This document shows positions 38,286 to 48,709 of a DNA stretch of 64,000 bases, one piece after another. The stretch is from contig PHDD01000001.1 of NCBI GenBank assembly GCA_002840905.1, positions 248,001 through 312,000 on the forward strand, written 5' to 3'. Source of the DNA: Bacteroidetes bacterium HGW-Bacteroidetes-4. GTDB taxonomy: Bacteria > Bacteroidota > Bacteroidia > Bacteroidales > SZUA-534. Position 1 is the stretch's first letter, and each line of letters starts with the position of its first letter. Made by a program: the position numbers and the translations under genes. The notes beneath the pieces are model-generated. The model saw nothing but the letters and a program-made list of their open reading frames with translations, did not search any database and was not told the origin of the DNA.

Positions 38286-41063
38286 TTATTTGTTTTGTTT
38301 CAGGTATTTGTTACACATATAATAAAGTTCGCTGGGCTCAATGGGTTTGGCCAACACACCTTTCATGCCAATGCTAAGGTATTGGTCCTTATCTTCGGGC
38401 ATGGCGTAGGCCGTTTGCGCAATAACAATAGCCTGTGGATTATCATTTAAAATACTTTTGGTGGCCTCAAAGCCGTTTAATTCGGGCATGCGGATATCCA
38501 TCAGTACCAGGTCGATGTTTTTATGATCGTGGTAGAATTGAATGGCTTCTTTTCCGGTTTCAGCCCTTAAAATGGTGGCTTTTGTTTTCGACAGGATGCC
38601 CTGCATCAAAATATAGTTGGTTTCTTCGTCTTCGGCTACCAGAATGGTTTTGCCTTTCCAGTCGGGAATATCGTAAATGTCGGCCGGAGCAACCGGAGTT
38701 GGTTTGCTGGTTACTGTTTTTAGCGGAATGGTAAAATAGTAATCGGGACGTCCGGGAATTATTTCCTCCGACCAAAGGTTACCACCAATCATTTCAATTA
38801 CGTTTTTGGCAATGATTAACGAAATACCCACCGATTCTTCAATTTCCGAAAAATTTATCTGCAAACTGGAACTGCTGCTGTTAATTTTACGAATAAGCTC
38901 ATCGGACAGTATATTGGTGTCGTTTTTCAGGTAAAACAGGATGGATTCCTCTTGAATGATGTAACCCAGGAACAGGCTTTCGGATGTGGAGTAACGAATA
39001 ACACTGTTCATGAGGTTTTTGAGCACTTGCCGCATGCGGTAAGGATCGGAATGAATGTAGAATTCATCCTCAATGGAACCAATGTGGTAGGTTACATTGA
39101 GTTCTTCTTTATTCAGTTGGTTCTTTTTGCTGTTGCTGTACAAATAGGCATCTTTAACGATGGCATTCAGGTTAAAGTCGGTAAACTTCAGGTGGATTTG
39201 CCCGGCTTCAATCTTTGAGAAATCAATAATATCGTCGATAATGTCAATCAGAGTGTAGCCGTTCGATTGAATCATGTCAATAATCTCTATTCGTTGGTCG
39301 AGGGTCAGGTCGGCATCGGCCAGTAAATCGCTAAACCCGATAATGGAATTCATGGGAGTGCGTATTTCGTGGCTCATGTTGGCCAGAAACGACGATTTGA
39401 TGCGATCCGATTCCTCGGCACGCTCTTTTGCCTGGGACAGTTCCTGTTCGTACCGGTGATGTCGGGTAATGTCGTGAGAGATGCCCACCAGCCCAAAAAT
39501 TTGATTCTTGTGATCGCGCATGGGCATTTTAATAATTTCGAATTTAACTTCTTCGCCGTTGGGCATTATTTCCCAGGAACTGCCTTCCCATAAAACACCG
39601 GCTTTAAAAACAAATTCATCGCTTTTTACATAATTATTGGCGCGTTCTTCGTCGTACAATTCAAAATCGCCTTTACCAATTACTTCGTTGCTGTTTTTAC
39701 CCATAAACCGGAAAAATGCCTGGTTTCCGCCCAGGTATTGCCCGTTTATATTTTTATAGAAAATAATATCGGGTAGTGCATTAACTACCGCTTTAAATAA
39801 ATATTCCTGCGAAAGGGTTTTGAGTTCAGTGGTTCCTTCAATGGGAGGATCGATAATTACGTTGATAAATTGAAGTTTTCCGTTACCGGATATTTTTACC
39901 GGGTACTTGTAAAGCCATTTATTGTATTGGGACTGGTTAAGGCTAAAACTTACATATTGCGAAACTACCTGCGATTGTTGGGTAGCAAGTTGTTTGTCGA
40001 ATTCGGTTAGGATTTGAACAAATTCCTGATCAAACAGTGTATTCAGGTTATAATCGATGGCTGTATCGTCGGATGCAATTCCATATTCCCTGAAACTGTA
40101 GTTGGCAAAGGCTATTTTTCCGGTGCTGTCGTTGGTAAAAACCCAGGCATTGCTTTGATCGAGCAAACGACGGATAAATATGTTTTCCAAATCGATTACC
40201 AGAGGTGATACCTGATTTTGCATAATTTCGTTCACATACTCCCGCGTCGATTGCTTTATCTCTCCTAACAGGGTTCGGTTCCAAATAATCAATACCATAA
40301 TTAATATCACAAGAACCAGAATAAACAGGATATAGTTCCGGTTTGAATGTTTATTTGTTTTCTCAGTCAAACTAAAATAAGTTTGTTCCAGACTAAGAAA
40401 GACGTCTTTTTTAATCAATTGATTGATTCCCTGAATGGTTCGACTTATTAAGCGGGTGTTTTGGGAATGAATAGCCAGTCCAACCGGAGACGAAATATAG
40501 GGTGTGGTTAAACGCTCAATGCCCGATAGCTGGTAGTTTTTAATTAAGAAATCCCCAACTGGCAAGGGAATAATTGCACAGTCGTTTACTCCCGAGGCAA
40601 GTAATTGTATGGCTTTATGGTACGATTCAACTACCAGAATGTGTGAGGCTTTGCTCTGGTAGAGCGAATGGTAGGGTAAATCGTTTTTTAGTACAATGGT
40701 TTTGCTTTTTAGTACATCGGTCAACGTGTGAATATTTGCACCTTTGCGCGCAAATACATAATAATCGATGGTAAGTGGTGTAGGTATATAAGTAAAGCCC
40801 TCGGGTGATAAAGATTCGGGAATAAGAGCCATTACCGCTTTTAAAGGATCCGTGTCATTTAGGTTATTGTGAAAAACCAACGCTTGATTTTCGCCATATA
40901 TTTTATGCAGTAAATCAATGGTAAAGCCATGATAAACCAGTTGGTTATCCTGATGATGATAAGGCTCACCTGATTTTGTTAATACAATATCAATGGGTTG
41001 TGATTGGGCAAATCCCAAATTACACAAGAAAATTAAGGAACTGAAAAGTAACAAATGTTTCAT
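38286..41063 (-). CDS. Hybrid histidine kinase with periplasmic SBP-like sensor
   Basis: A 925-residue sensor: signal peptide (1-20), a periplasmic bacterial extracellular solute-binding-like domain (about 22-230), TM helix 244-261, two PAS regions (about 290-420 and 425-550), a HisKA domain with His565 in [10 protein letters not shown], an ATPase domain (about 650-780) and a C-terminal receiver with Asp856 in [12 protein letters not shown]. The ATPase domain is degenerate: the usual D-x-G-x-G box is replaced near [10 protein letters not shown], though an N-box-like [10 protein letters not shown] remains. It may bind a small solute and signal through its receiver. No partner regulator is adjacent. 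Confidence 0.88.
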   Translation of the reverse strand: MKHLLLFSSLIFLCNLGFAQSQPIDIVLTKSGEPYHHQDNQLVYHGFTIDLLHKIYGENQALVFHNNLNDTDPLKAVMALIPESLSPEGFTYIPTPLTIDYYVFARKGANIHTLTDVLKSKTIVLKNDLPYHSLYQSKASHILVVESYHKAIQLLASGVNDCAIIPLPVGDFLIKNYQLSGIERLTTPYISSPVGLAIHSQNTRLISRTIQGINQLIKKDVFLSLEQTYFSLTEKTNKHSNRNYILFILVLVILIMVLIIWNRTLLGEIKQSTREYVNEIMQNQVSPLVIDLENIFIRRLLDQSNAWVFTNDSTGKIAFANYSFREYGIASDDTAIDYNLNTLFDQEFVQILTEFDKQLATQQSQVVSQYVSFSLNQSQYNKWLYKYPVKISGNGKLQFINVIIDPPIEGTTELKTLSQEYLFKAVVNALPDIIFYKNINGQYLGGNQAFFRFMGKNSNEVIGKGDFELYDEERANNYVKSDEFVFKAGVLWEGSSWEIMPNGEEVKFEIIKMPMRDHKNQIFGLVGISHDITRHHRYEQELSQAKERAEESDRIKSSFLANMSHEIRTPMNSIIGFSDLLADADLTLDQRIEIIDMIQSNGYTLIDIIDDIIDFSKIEAGQIHLKFTDFNLNAIVKDAYLYSNSKKNQLNKEELNVTYHIGSIEDEFYIHSDPYRMRQVLKNLMNSVIRYSTSESLFLGYIIQEESILFYLKNDTNILSDELIRKINSSSSSLQINFSEIEESVGISLIIAKNVIEMIGGNLWSEEIIPGRPDYYFTIPLKTVTSKPTPVAPADIYDIPDWKGKTILVAEDEETNYILMQGILSKTKATILRAETGKEAIQFYHDHKNIDLVLMDIRMPELNGFEATKSILNDNPQAIVIAQTAYAMPEDKDQYLSIGMKGVLAKPIEPSELYYMCNKYLKQNK

Positions 41064-41077
41064 AAATACTAACTGTA

Positions 41078-41132
41078 AAAGGCACGCTAAACTGCCTTTA
41101 ACAAATTTAACAATTAAAGACCAGCAACAAAA
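41078..41132 (-). promoter_or_regulatory. Promoter and possible operator of hybrid kinase
   Basis: On the minus strand, TTTTG (41132-41128), 18 bases, TAAATTTG (41109-41102) fits the -33/-7 pattern. An inverted repeat AAAGGCA (41078-41084) with TGCCTTT (41093-41099) covers the predicted start point, which fits an operator or a 5' hairpin. Confidence 0.5.
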
Positions 41133-41340
41133 TTTAGATACTACTAATTCAATTCCTTTTTAAATTCAGGTTACCGACTGTTCGGTTAGGGTGCTAAGAA
41201 TTAAGCTTGCAGGAATGCTAAATTTTATTTTTATTTTGATGAATCGATGGTATAAGCAGGCAGGAAAGGAGTAAATACCAATTTTATTTTTCAATTTTGT
41301 AGGCTGAAACCTTTGAACTCATTTTGTTTAACAAATAAAA

Positions 41341-41371
41341 TTTGATTAAAACCAAAGAATCAGCATATTTG
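41341..41371 (+). promoter_or_regulatory. Candidate promoter of trypsin-like protease
   Basis: TTTG (41341-41344), 19 bases, CATATTTG (41364-41371) matches with one mismatch in the -7. A leader of about 48 bases would precede ATG 41426. The rest of the 362-base gap (41064-41425) shows no other gene. Confidence 0.4.
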
Positions 41372-41425
41372 TTTTGTTTCATCCTTTAAAAAAAGTTTGG
41401 AAAACGACTAAAATAAACTTAAAAT

Positions 41426-43594
41426 ATGAAAACACACGCCCTGCTGCTCTTTGTTTTGCTGCTTTATTTACAACCTTCGGTTAACGGCCAAATCAGTAAA
41501 AAAGGAACACCTTATTCGTGGCTTAATCCTCAGCTTATTGAACAACCTGAGCTTATACGTTTGCCTGGGGTTCAGGCCATACCCGCTACAATAATTGGGG
41601 ATAGCCGGTTAAAAAGCGGAAGCAATGTTTTTGCCTATCTTTTCCCAGTAAATAAAGGTCTTTTGAATGCCGGAGTGTGGACTGATTTACCCAATGGTGA
41701 CCGGGTTTGGCAATTGAGTCTGGAGTCGGATGGTGCGCTGGGATTTACCGTGAATTTTAGCCGTTTCCTGCTACCCGATGGTGCCAGTGTATTTATTTAT
41801 AATGCCGAAAAAACCCAGGTATTGGGAGCATTTACATCGGCAAATAATAAACCCTGGCAGGGGCTGGCTGTGCAACCTATTTCAGGGAATAGCATTACCA
41901 TTGAATATTATGAACCATCCGATGTTGATTTTGAAGGAGAACTGCATATTGCTCAGGTTGGGCACGATTTTGTGGGAGTTTCTCTTGAAAAAGACGGACG
42001 ATTCAATACTTCAGATACCTGCCAGGTAGATATTAATTGCGAGGCGGGAGCTGGATGGCAGCTATATAAACGGTCTGTATGCCGTATGGTAATCAATGGC
42101 AATGAATTGTGCTCGGGCGCATTAATAAACAATAGCCTGAACGATCAAACACCGTACGTATTAAGTGCCAATCACTGTGTTGACAGTAAACTCAGGGCGC
42201 AGAATACGGTGTTTGTTTTTAATTATGAAAGTCCGGCTTGTAATGGATCTGACGGTTCTGTTTCTCAATCCATTTCTGGAGCCAGTTTAATGGCCACCAA
42301 AAATCAGGATAAAGGCTATCTCGATTTTTCCTTATTGCGACTTTCGCAAGCAGTTCCATTATCGTACCAACCCTATTTTGCCGGTTGGGACAGCCGAAAT
42401 CTGACACCACAAAATGTAGCCTGTATTCATCATCCCTGGGGCGATGTAAAGAAAATAGCTGTTGATTTCGATGCTTCGGTAACAGGTTCTTTTGATGCCT
42501 GGTACGATCCAGATACCTTTTGGAAAGTACTTGAATGGGATTTGGGAACAACGGAAGGCGGCTCGTCAGGAAGTCCTTTATTTGATCAACACCAGCGCAT
42601 AGTGGGTTCGCTCACGGGCGGAGAAGCCACTTGCGCCAACCCGGTGAATGATTATTACCAAATGCTTGCTGTGGCTTTTGATAAATACCCTGCCGATACC
42701 AATCAACTAAAAAAGTGGCTGGTTCCCAATAATTCCGGTGTAACTTTTCTCGATGGATTTGATCCCCTGCAAGCAGTTAGCACGGTTACCGACAAAATTT
42801 CGGTGGTGCATTGGGAACAGGGACAGAATCTGGCTTTTTATTTGGCCAACGATGGTGGTTACCTGGCTGGAAATAATGTTTATGGAGATAAAGAGAAGGC
42901 CGAGTTTTTTAATAAACAGGAATTTTTGCCGTTGAATGTCATTAGTGGAGCCCGGATTGCCTTTGCATATGCATCGGGTAACGATAATGAATTGATAGAA
43001 CTAAAAGTAATCAGCGAAAGTTTTGGTTTTCCGGGTAATTATTTGGGTTCGACTTATGCATCGCTTGGCGAGATAAAAAATAAAGCTGATAAAGAATGGG
43101 TGTATTTCGGTTTCGAACCACCCATTGAGGTTATTGGCTCTGTTTTTCTTTCGGTAGTTCTCCCGCAAAATCCCGGCGATACGGTTGCCCTGATGACTGT
43201 GGAAAAAGCAAGTGTGAATACCGCCTGGGAATACAATGCCGATAACAAATGGTATCCGTATTCCAATCCAGATTTTTCGTGGGACATTAGTCTTGCGCAT
43301 CTCATTGCTATGGAAATTGGTCGTTTTACTTCAATTGACCATAACGTTAAATTCAAAAACGAACTGGTGGTATATCCCAATCCGGCTAATGAACAGGTAA
43401 CCATTGAAACACAACAGAAAGAAATAAAAAGTGTGGTTTTAATTGATGGCCTGGGACGTATAGTAAGTATTGGAAATTTCAGCCTTTATCATAACAGGGC
43501 TCAATTCGATGTTTCGCGTTTAAACAAAGGAATTTACATAGTGCTTGTTGGACTTGAAAATGAAAGGCTTTCTGCAAAGATTCTGGTAGAATAA
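41426..43594 (+). CDS. Secreted trypsin-like serine protease with T9SS tail
   Basis: A 722-residue exported protease resembling lysyl endopeptidases. The signal peptide is about 1-22 (MKTHALLLFVLLLYLQPSVN). A prodomain runs to about 200, and the S1 domain has His250 (LSANHCVD), Asp300 (LDFSLLRL) and Ser381 in EGGSSGSPL. The residue before Ser381 is Ser, where most family members have Asp. Four or more paired cysteines (C199, C205, C219, C229) fit the family. A beta-rich domain and a T9SS type A tail (VVYPNPANEQVTIET...YIVLVGLENERLSAKILVE) follow. It is exported and probably surface-anchored; substrate preference is unproven. Confidence 0.88.
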   Translation: MKTHALLLFVLLLYLQPSVNGQISKKGTPYSWLNPQLIEQPELIRLPGVQAIPATIIGDSRLKSGSNVFAYLFPVNKGLLNAGVWTDLPNGDRVWQLSLESDGALGFTVNFSRFLLPDGASVFIYNAEKTQVLGAFTSANNKPWQGLAVQPISGNSITIEYYEPSDVDFEGELHIAQVGHDFVGVSLEKDGRFNTSDTCQVDINCEAGAGWQLYKRSVCRMVINGNELCSGALINNSLNDQTPYVLSANHCVDSKLRAQNTVFVFNYESPACNGSDGSVSQSISGASLMATKNQDKGYLDFSLLRLSQAVPLSYQPYFAGWDSRNLTPQNVACIHHPWGDVKKIAVDFDASVTGSFDAWYDPDTFWKVLEWDLGTTEGGSSGSPLFDQHQRIVGSLTGGEATCANPVNDYYQMLAVAFDKYPADTNQLKKWLVPNNSGVTFLDGFDPLQAVSTVTDKISVVHWEQGQNLAFYLANDGGYLAGNNVYGDKEKAEFFNKQEFLPLNVISGARIAFAYASGNDNELIELKVISESFGFPGNYLGSTYASLGEIKNKADKEWVYFGFEPPIEVIGSVFLSVVLPQNPGDTVALMTVEKASVNTAWEYNADNKWYPYSNPDFSWDISLAHLIAMEIGRFTSIDHNVKFKNELVVYPNPANEQVTIETQQKEIKSVVLIDGLGRIVSIGNFSLYHNRAQFDVSRLNKGIYIVLVGLENERLSAKILVE

Positions 43595-43595
43595 G

Positions 43596-43994
43596 TCAGG
43601 CAAATGTATACAGGTAATTGGCAAAAAAATTCCAAACGGTAGTTACTGCAATGGCTCCAAGTTTCGACAGATAAAAATTAAATTTGAGTTTGTCGGTTAA
43701 AAACCACAGTACCAAACTATTAATTCCGAGGCCAATCAACGATACAAAAATAAACTGAGTGTATTCGAGCAAAAGTTCCGGGTTTTGGCTATTAAATGTC
43801 CAAATACGGTTTAAAAACCAATTGGTGCTGGCTGCAATGGAAAACCCCAATGCATTCGCCACATATTTTTGAACTTTAAACTTTTCTTTAAAAAGCCAGG
43901 TAAAAAAGAAATCGACAACCACACCGGAGCCTCCAACAATTCCAAATTTGATAAATTTTATCAGAAAAACTTTGTCAAAAACGAGGTTAAACAT
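43596..43994 (-). CDS. GtrA family membrane protein
   Basis: A 132-residue protein with four TM helices and the GtrA signature (FIKFGIVGGSGVVVDFFFTWLF, ANALGFSIAASTNWFLNRIWTF). GtrA proteins help move lipid-linked sugars across the membrane or support surface glycan decoration. It is convergent with the protease gene, with only one base between the stop codons, so no terminator separates them. No glycosyltransferase is adjacent. Confidence 0.9.
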   Translation of the reverse strand: MFNLVFDKVFLIKFIKFGIVGGSGVVVDFFFTWLFKEKFKVQKYVANALGFSIAASTNWFLNRIWTFNSQNPELLLEYTQFIFVSLIGLGINSLVLWFLTDKLKFNFYLSKLGAIAVTTVWNFFANYLYTFA

Positions 43995-44168
43995 ACGTGT
44001 CGTGGTTGATATCTAAGTTAATTTAAAAGGTAAATGAGATGTAAAACCATAATCAGCCCTATTCACATCAGCTGACAAATGTAAAGGAAAATTTTTTTTA
44101 TGCAATAATTTGGATAATGACAGAATCTATTTGGCAAAATTTATTTTCTTTATGCAAAAAAAATACCT

Positions 44169-44729
44169 ATGCGACGTAGGATTAGTTACCTGTTGATGCG
44201 CCTTGGCGGTTGGAGATACATTGGAGAAGCGCCGAGCGACAAAAAGTTTGTGGTTATTGCCGTGCCTCATACCAGTATGTGGGATTTTGTATGGGGTAAG
44301 TTTGCCTTTAGCAGTAAAGGAGTTAATCCGGTAATCTTTATAAAAAGAGAATCTTTTTTCTTTCCGTTGGGCATTTTGCTTCGCTGGTTGGGAGCCCGAC
44401 CCGTAAATAGGGGAAGAGGTGCCGTTGGCCTGGTCGATCAGGTAATTCATTATTTTAATACCAACGATACCTTTCAGGTTTGTATAACACCCGAAGGTAC
44501 CCGCGATTTGGTAAATAAGTGGAAAAAGGGATTCTATTTTATTGCCCAGAAAACCGGTGTTCCCATCTATTTGGGAATTATTGATTATAAAAACAAGATT
44601 TTAACCATCGGTGATAAACTTATTCCCAGCGGAAATGTTGAAGAAGATATGGCATTGATTAGGGAGTATTACAAAAAACATAATCCACAAGCCAAATATC
44701 CTGAGAAGTTTACTTTCGATTTTTCATAA
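44169..44729 (+). CDS. PlsC-like 1-acyl-glycerol-3-phosphate acyltransferase
   Basis: A 186-residue protein of the lysophospholipid acyltransferase family, with the HxxxxD motif H34-TSMWD39 and the glycerophosphate-binding EGTR (residues 109-112). It is shorter than PlsC of about 245 residues and lacks clear TM helices except a short hydrophobic stretch at 64-75, so the true substrate may be another acyl acceptor. It starts at ATG 44169 and is followed 30 bases later by the nitrilase-family gene. Confidence 0.85.
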   Translation: MRRRISYLLMRLGGWRYIGEAPSDKKFVVIAVPHTSMWDFVWGKFAFSSKGVNPVIFIKRESFFFPLGILLRWLGARPVNRGRGAVGLVDQVIHYFNTNDTFQVCITPEGTRDLVNKWKKGFYFIAQKTGVPIYLGIIDYKNKILTIGDKLIPSGNVEEDMALIREYYKKHNPQAKYPEKFTFDFS

Positions 44730-44758
44730 AATAGAAACCAAGATTAAACCATAATAAC

Positions 44759-45544
44759 ATGAACGATTTAAGAGTAGCTTACATTCAAACCGAATTGGCC
44801 TGGGAAGATACGAAGGCGAATCTTAAAATGTTTGATGCCTATTTGGATAAGATTACTGATACCGATTTGGTAGTTTTTCCCGAGATGTTTAATACCGGTT
44901 TTTCGATGAATGTTGAAAATCTGGCTCAAAGCGTTAACGGTAAAGTGGTAGGCTGGATGAAAAGTAAAGCGCTGGAAAATAATTTTGCCATTGCCGGAAG
45001 CATCATGGCCAAAGATCACGGGCGTTATGTGAACCGCTTTATCATGGCTTATCCTTGTGGCGATGCGGTTTGGTACGATAAGCGACATTTATTCCGGATG
45101 GGCGAAGAGGATAAAGTATTTTCTCCCGGAAAATCAATCGAAATATTTAATTTTTATGGTTGGAAGGTTCGCCCTTTAATTTGTTACGATTTGCGATTCC
45201 CCGTATGGAGCAGAAACCGCAACGATTACGATTTATTGATTTATGTAGCCAATTGGCCTGCACCCAGACGTCATGTATGGGAAACCTTACTAAAAGCACG
45301 AGCCATTGAAAACCAATGTTATGTGGTTGGAGTTAACCGTATTGGAACCGATGGCATGGGCCTTTCGTACAGCGGTAACTCCGTGGTAATCGATCCTAAG
45401 GGATTTGTGATTAGTGAGTTGAACGAAGGAGAAGCCGGAATTGGAAAAGCGGTTCTTGATCTGGACAAACTAAACCAATTTCGTGAAAAGTTTCCGGTAC
45501 ACCTCGATGCCGATGACTTTATAATTAAAAGTCTTGATAATTAA
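44759..45544 (+). CDS. Nitrilase-family amidase (omega-amidase-like)
   Basis: A 261-residue carbon-nitrogen hydrolase with the catalytic triad Glu42 (FPEMFNTGF), Lys108 (WYDKRHLF) and Cys142 (ICYDLRFPVW). The closest type is the omega-amidase/YafV group, which hydrolyses 2-oxoglutaramate or 2-oxosuccinamate in transamination cycles. It follows the acyltransferase by 30 bases and is probably cotranscribed, although no functional link is obvious. It is convergent with the oxidoreductase gene 12 bases downstream. Confidence 0.92.
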   Translation: MNDLRVAYIQTELAWEDTKANLKMFDAYLDKITDTDLVVFPEMFNTGFSMNVENLAQSVNGKVVGWMKSKALENNFAIAGSIMAKDHGRYVNRFIMAYPCGDAVWYDKRHLFRMGEEDKVFSPGKSIEIFNFYGWKVRPLICYDLRFPVWSRNRNDYDLLIYVANWPAPRRHVWETLLKARAIENQCYVVGVNRIGTDGMGLSYSGNSVVIDPKGFVISELNEGEAGIGKAVLDLDKLNQFREKFPVHLDADDFIIKSLDN

Positions 45545-45556
45545 GTAAACAGATTC

Positions 45557-48487
45557 TTAGTTTTTTAAAGCCTGGTACAATATTTCAACCGGGTGCAAAG
45601 CCTGGCGCCCGGTTCCATCTTTTATCTGATGCCGGCAACTGGTTCCGGGAGCAGCAATCAGGGTTTCTTTTGTCGTATTGCGAACGCTTGGGAAAAGCAC
45701 CAGTTCACCAATTTGCATCGATACCTGATAGTGTTCTTTTTCGTAACCAAAACTTCCGGCCATACCACAACATCCACTGGGTATTTCTTCAACTGTATAA
45801 TTTTCAGGAAAAGCTAAAATGGTTTTGCTTGCCTGGGTTGATGCAATGGCTTTTTGCTGACAATGTCCGTGCAGCTTTATCTGCTTCGGTTCAATCGTAA
45901 ACCGGGTTTTGTCGATGGTACCTTTTTCTATTTCACGGGCTAAAAACTCTTCGATGGTCAGCGTGTTTTTTGCCAGCGTTTTGGCTGTATCTTTAAGCTC
46001 AGCACCAACCAAATCGGGATATTCGTCGCGGAAGGTTAAAATAGCCGAAGGTTCAATACCCACCAGCGGATTGGAATCACTAATTATGTCTTTAAGCAAA
46101 GAAACATTCAGCAAGGCTAATTTTTTTGCACTAATCAGCAATCCTTTCGATAAATAGGCGCGTCCGCTTTCAACATGGCGAAAAGTTTGAATGTGATATC
46201 CCAGTTCGGTCAATAATTTAATGGTGGTAATACCAAGCGCAGCGTCGTTGTAATTGGTAAACTCGTCGATAAACAGTACCAGCCGGCCACTACTTTTGAT
46301 TGGTAGCGAAGTTTGTGGAATGTTTTTATTTGCCCAGTTACGTAGCGTGGTTTGCGAAAGTAAAGGGAGTGAACGTTCTGTAGCCATTCCCAGAGTTTTT
46401 TTCAGGAACTTTGACATTTGTTTATGCTGTAAAACAAAATTGGTAATACCTGGAATCCATGCTCCCAAACTGTTTATGCGGCTAATGTTGGCAATGGCCC
46501 GGGTACGCAGCGGAATTCCATGTTGCTTGTACCAGTGTTGCAGGAATTCGGCTTTCATTTTGGCCACATCAACACTGCTGGGACATTCTGATTTACAGGC
46601 CTTACACGATAAACACAAATCCAAAGCATCATAAATTTCCTGATGATCGAAGGGGTTTTGTTTGGGTGAATTTACCAGAAACTCACGCAGAATGTTTGCC
46701 CGGCTACGGGTAACATGAGCTTCGTCACGGGTTGCCATGTAACTTGGGCACATAGTTCCTCCGGCGGTGTGTAGTTTTCGGCAGTCGCCCGATCCGTTAC
46801 AGCTTTCGGCTGCTCGAACCAAACCTTGTTTTTCTGAAAAATCGAAATAAGTTTTTATTTCTCGTGTAGCACCTTTTTTTGCCCGTAAATTACTACGCAT
46901 GGGAGGTGTGTCGATAATTTTTCCCGGATTAAAAATATGGTTAGGGTCCCAGGTGTTTTTCAGTTCTTTCAGCAAATGATACACTTTATCGCCCAGCATA
47001 AAAGGAATAAATTCTCCACGCAATCGGCCATCGCCATGTTCACCACTGAGTGAACCTTTGTATTTTTTTACCAGGCGGGCAATATCCCAGGCCAGTTGTT
47101 CAAATTTTTCAATGTCCTGTTCTTTTTTCAAATCGAGCCGCGGTCGCAAATGAATTTCGCCGGTTCCTGCATGGGCATGGTAAACACATTCCTCACCATA
47201 GCCAGCCATTATTTTTGAAAATTCTTCGATGTATTCCGGCAGCACGTCCGGATGAACAGCAGTGTCTTCAATAACAGTAACACTCTTGGTGTCGCCGGGA
47301 ATATTTGCCATTATTCCCAAGCCTGCTTTTCGCAGATTCCAGGCTTTTTTAATTTCGGAGCCATATAAAATGGGATAGTGGTAGCCCAGCATGTTTTGTT
47401 TCATTTCGTCTATCATGGGCCGTGCCGCTTTTTCTATTTCGTCGTGCTTATGTTTAGCAAATTCAATAAGTAAAAGGGCCTTGGGATTTCCCTGAACAAA
47501 AAATCGGTTTTTTTGCTGCTCCAGATTATCTTTCGATGCATTCAGAATAATATCATCCATTAATTCTACTGCGGTTACCCCGTGTTTTAAGGCAATAATA
47601 TTTGCTTTGAGTGCATCGTTTACCGAATTAAAATGTGCAGCCACCAATCCTTTTTCTTTGGGTGGTAAATCAACCAGCGCAAGTTTTATTTGAGTCATAA
47701 AAAGCAAGGTGCCTTCGGAGCCGGCAATAAGTTTGGCTAAATTAAATGGTTCATCGTTTTTACCAAATAAATCGGTAAAAAGCAATTGATCGATGGCATA
47801 ACCATGGTTACGCCTTGTAATACGTTGATCGGGATAATTTTCGATTATGGCATTTTGGTTCTCCTTATCGGAAAGTATTTGATTTAGTTGCCGGTAAATT
47901 TTTCCCTCGAGGTTTTGAATCTTACACTTCTCGTCGAATTCAGTTTTTGTTATTGGTTTGAAAGTTACTTTGGAGCCATCGCTTAAAAAGCCGGAAGTTT
48001 CCATAATATGATCGCGTGTAGTGCCATATACCACTGCATGTAAACCACAAGCATTGTTTCCTGCCATTCCACCAATATTACAGCGATTAGCTGTTGAAGT
48101 TTCAGGTCCAAAAAACAGCGCATGGGGTTCAAGAAAACGGTTTAATTCATCGAGAATAACCCCGGGTTCTACCGTAATTGTTTTTTCGTTGGGATTGAAA
48201 TCAATAATCTGGGTTAAGTATTTCGAGATATCGACCACCACACCGTTTCCTACTACCTGCCCAGCCAATGATGTTCCTGCGGCTCGGGGAATCAATGGGA
48301 TTTTATGTTTTGCCGCATAGTTAACCAGTTTTTCAATATCGTGCTCGTTTTTTGGAACCACAACAGCGGCAGGTTTTTCAAAATATACCGATGCATCGGA
48401 TGCGTAGCGGATTTTTGAAGCCTCGTCAGTTAATAGTTCACCTTCCAGTAAGCCGGATAAGGTGCTAAGGTGTTTTTTATACTCCAT
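45557..48487 (-). CDS. FAD/4Fe-4S D-2-hydroxyacid dehydrogenase (GlcD-GlpC type)
   Basis: A 976-residue fusion oxidoreductase. The N-terminal half is an FAD-binding type 4 domain (about 25-220; VVVPKNEHDIEKLVNYAAKHKIPLIPRAAGTSLAG) plus an oxidase C-terminal domain. The C-terminal half has two cysteine clusters (CNGSGDCRKL and CLSCKACKSECPSS) and a CCG-type SGCCGMAGSFGYE motif, as in GlpC/lactate dehydrogenase subunits. It oxidises D-lactate, D-2-hydroxyglutarate or similar acids to the quinone pool. The neighbouring DUF1338 gene favours D-2-hydroxyglutarate, but that is inference. A -7-like element (TACTTTTG, minus 48513-48506) lies just before the start. Confidence 0.9.
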   Translation of the reverse strand: MEYKKHLSTLSGLLEGELLTDEASKIRYASDASVYFEKPAAVVVPKNEHDIEKLVNYAAKHKIPLIPRAAGTSLAGQVVGNGVVVDISKYLTQIIDFNPNEKTITVEPGVILDELNRFLEPHALFFGPETSTANRCNIGGMAGNNACGLHAVVYGTTRDHIMETSGFLSDGSKVTFKPITKTEFDEKCKIQNLEGKIYRQLNQILSDKENQNAIIENYPDQRITRRNHGYAIDQLLFTDLFGKNDEPFNLAKLIAGSEGTLLFMTQIKLALVDLPPKEKGLVAAHFNSVNDALKANIIALKHGVTAVELMDDIILNASKDNLEQQKNRFFVQGNPKALLLIEFAKHKHDEIEKAARPMIDEMKQNMLGYHYPILYGSEIKKAWNLRKAGLGIMANIPGDTKSVTVIEDTAVHPDVLPEYIEEFSKIMAGYGEECVYHAHAGTGEIHLRPRLDLKKEQDIEKFEQLAWDIARLVKKYKGSLSGEHGDGRLRGEFIPFMLGDKVYHLLKELKNTWDPNHIFNPGKIIDTPPMRSNLRAKKGATREIKTYFDFSEKQGLVRAAESCNGSGDCRKLHTAGGTMCPSYMATRDEAHVTRSRANILREFLVNSPKQNPFDHQEIYDALDLCLSCKACKSECPSSVDVAKMKAEFLQHWYKQHGIPLRTRAIANISRINSLGAWIPGITNFVLQHKQMSKFLKKTLGMATERSLPLLSQTTLRNWANKNIPQTSLPIKSSGRLVLFIDEFTNYNDAALGITTIKLLTELGYHIQTFRHVESGRAYLSKGLLISAKKLALLNVSLLKDIISDSNPLVGIEPSAILTFRDEYPDLVGAELKDTAKTLAKNTLTIEEFLAREIEKGTIDKTRFTIEPKQIKLHGHCQQKAIASTQASKTILAFPENYTVEEIPSGCCGMAGSFGYEKEHYQVSMQIGELVLFPSVRNTTKETLIAAPGTSCRHQIKDGTGRQALHPVEILYQALKN

Positions 48488-48573
48488 GAAATATTAATTG
48501 ATTTCCAAAAGTAGCAAAAAGCTAAAGTTTGAAGCAGAAGTTAGTTCTTATTTATTTGAGAAATTCAAAATCC

Positions 48574-48626
48574 AAAAAAAGTCAGGACAACTCAAGCGAA
48601 GAATTATTCGTTGAATTTGCCTGACT
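48574..48626 (-). terminator. Long-hairpin terminator of DUF1338 gene
   Basis: On the minus strand AGTCAGG (48626-48620) pairs with CCTGACT (48586-48580), with further imperfect pairing inside (TTCAA/TTGAG), followed by a T-run. It lies about 85 bases beyond the DUF1338 stop. Confidence 0.75.
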
Positions 48627-48709
48627 GAAACCCGGACAGAGCAAGCTGATTTTTATTTACAAGCTGTGTAATTGATCAGTTTACTCGTTATATAACCGTA
48701 TGAATGCAT

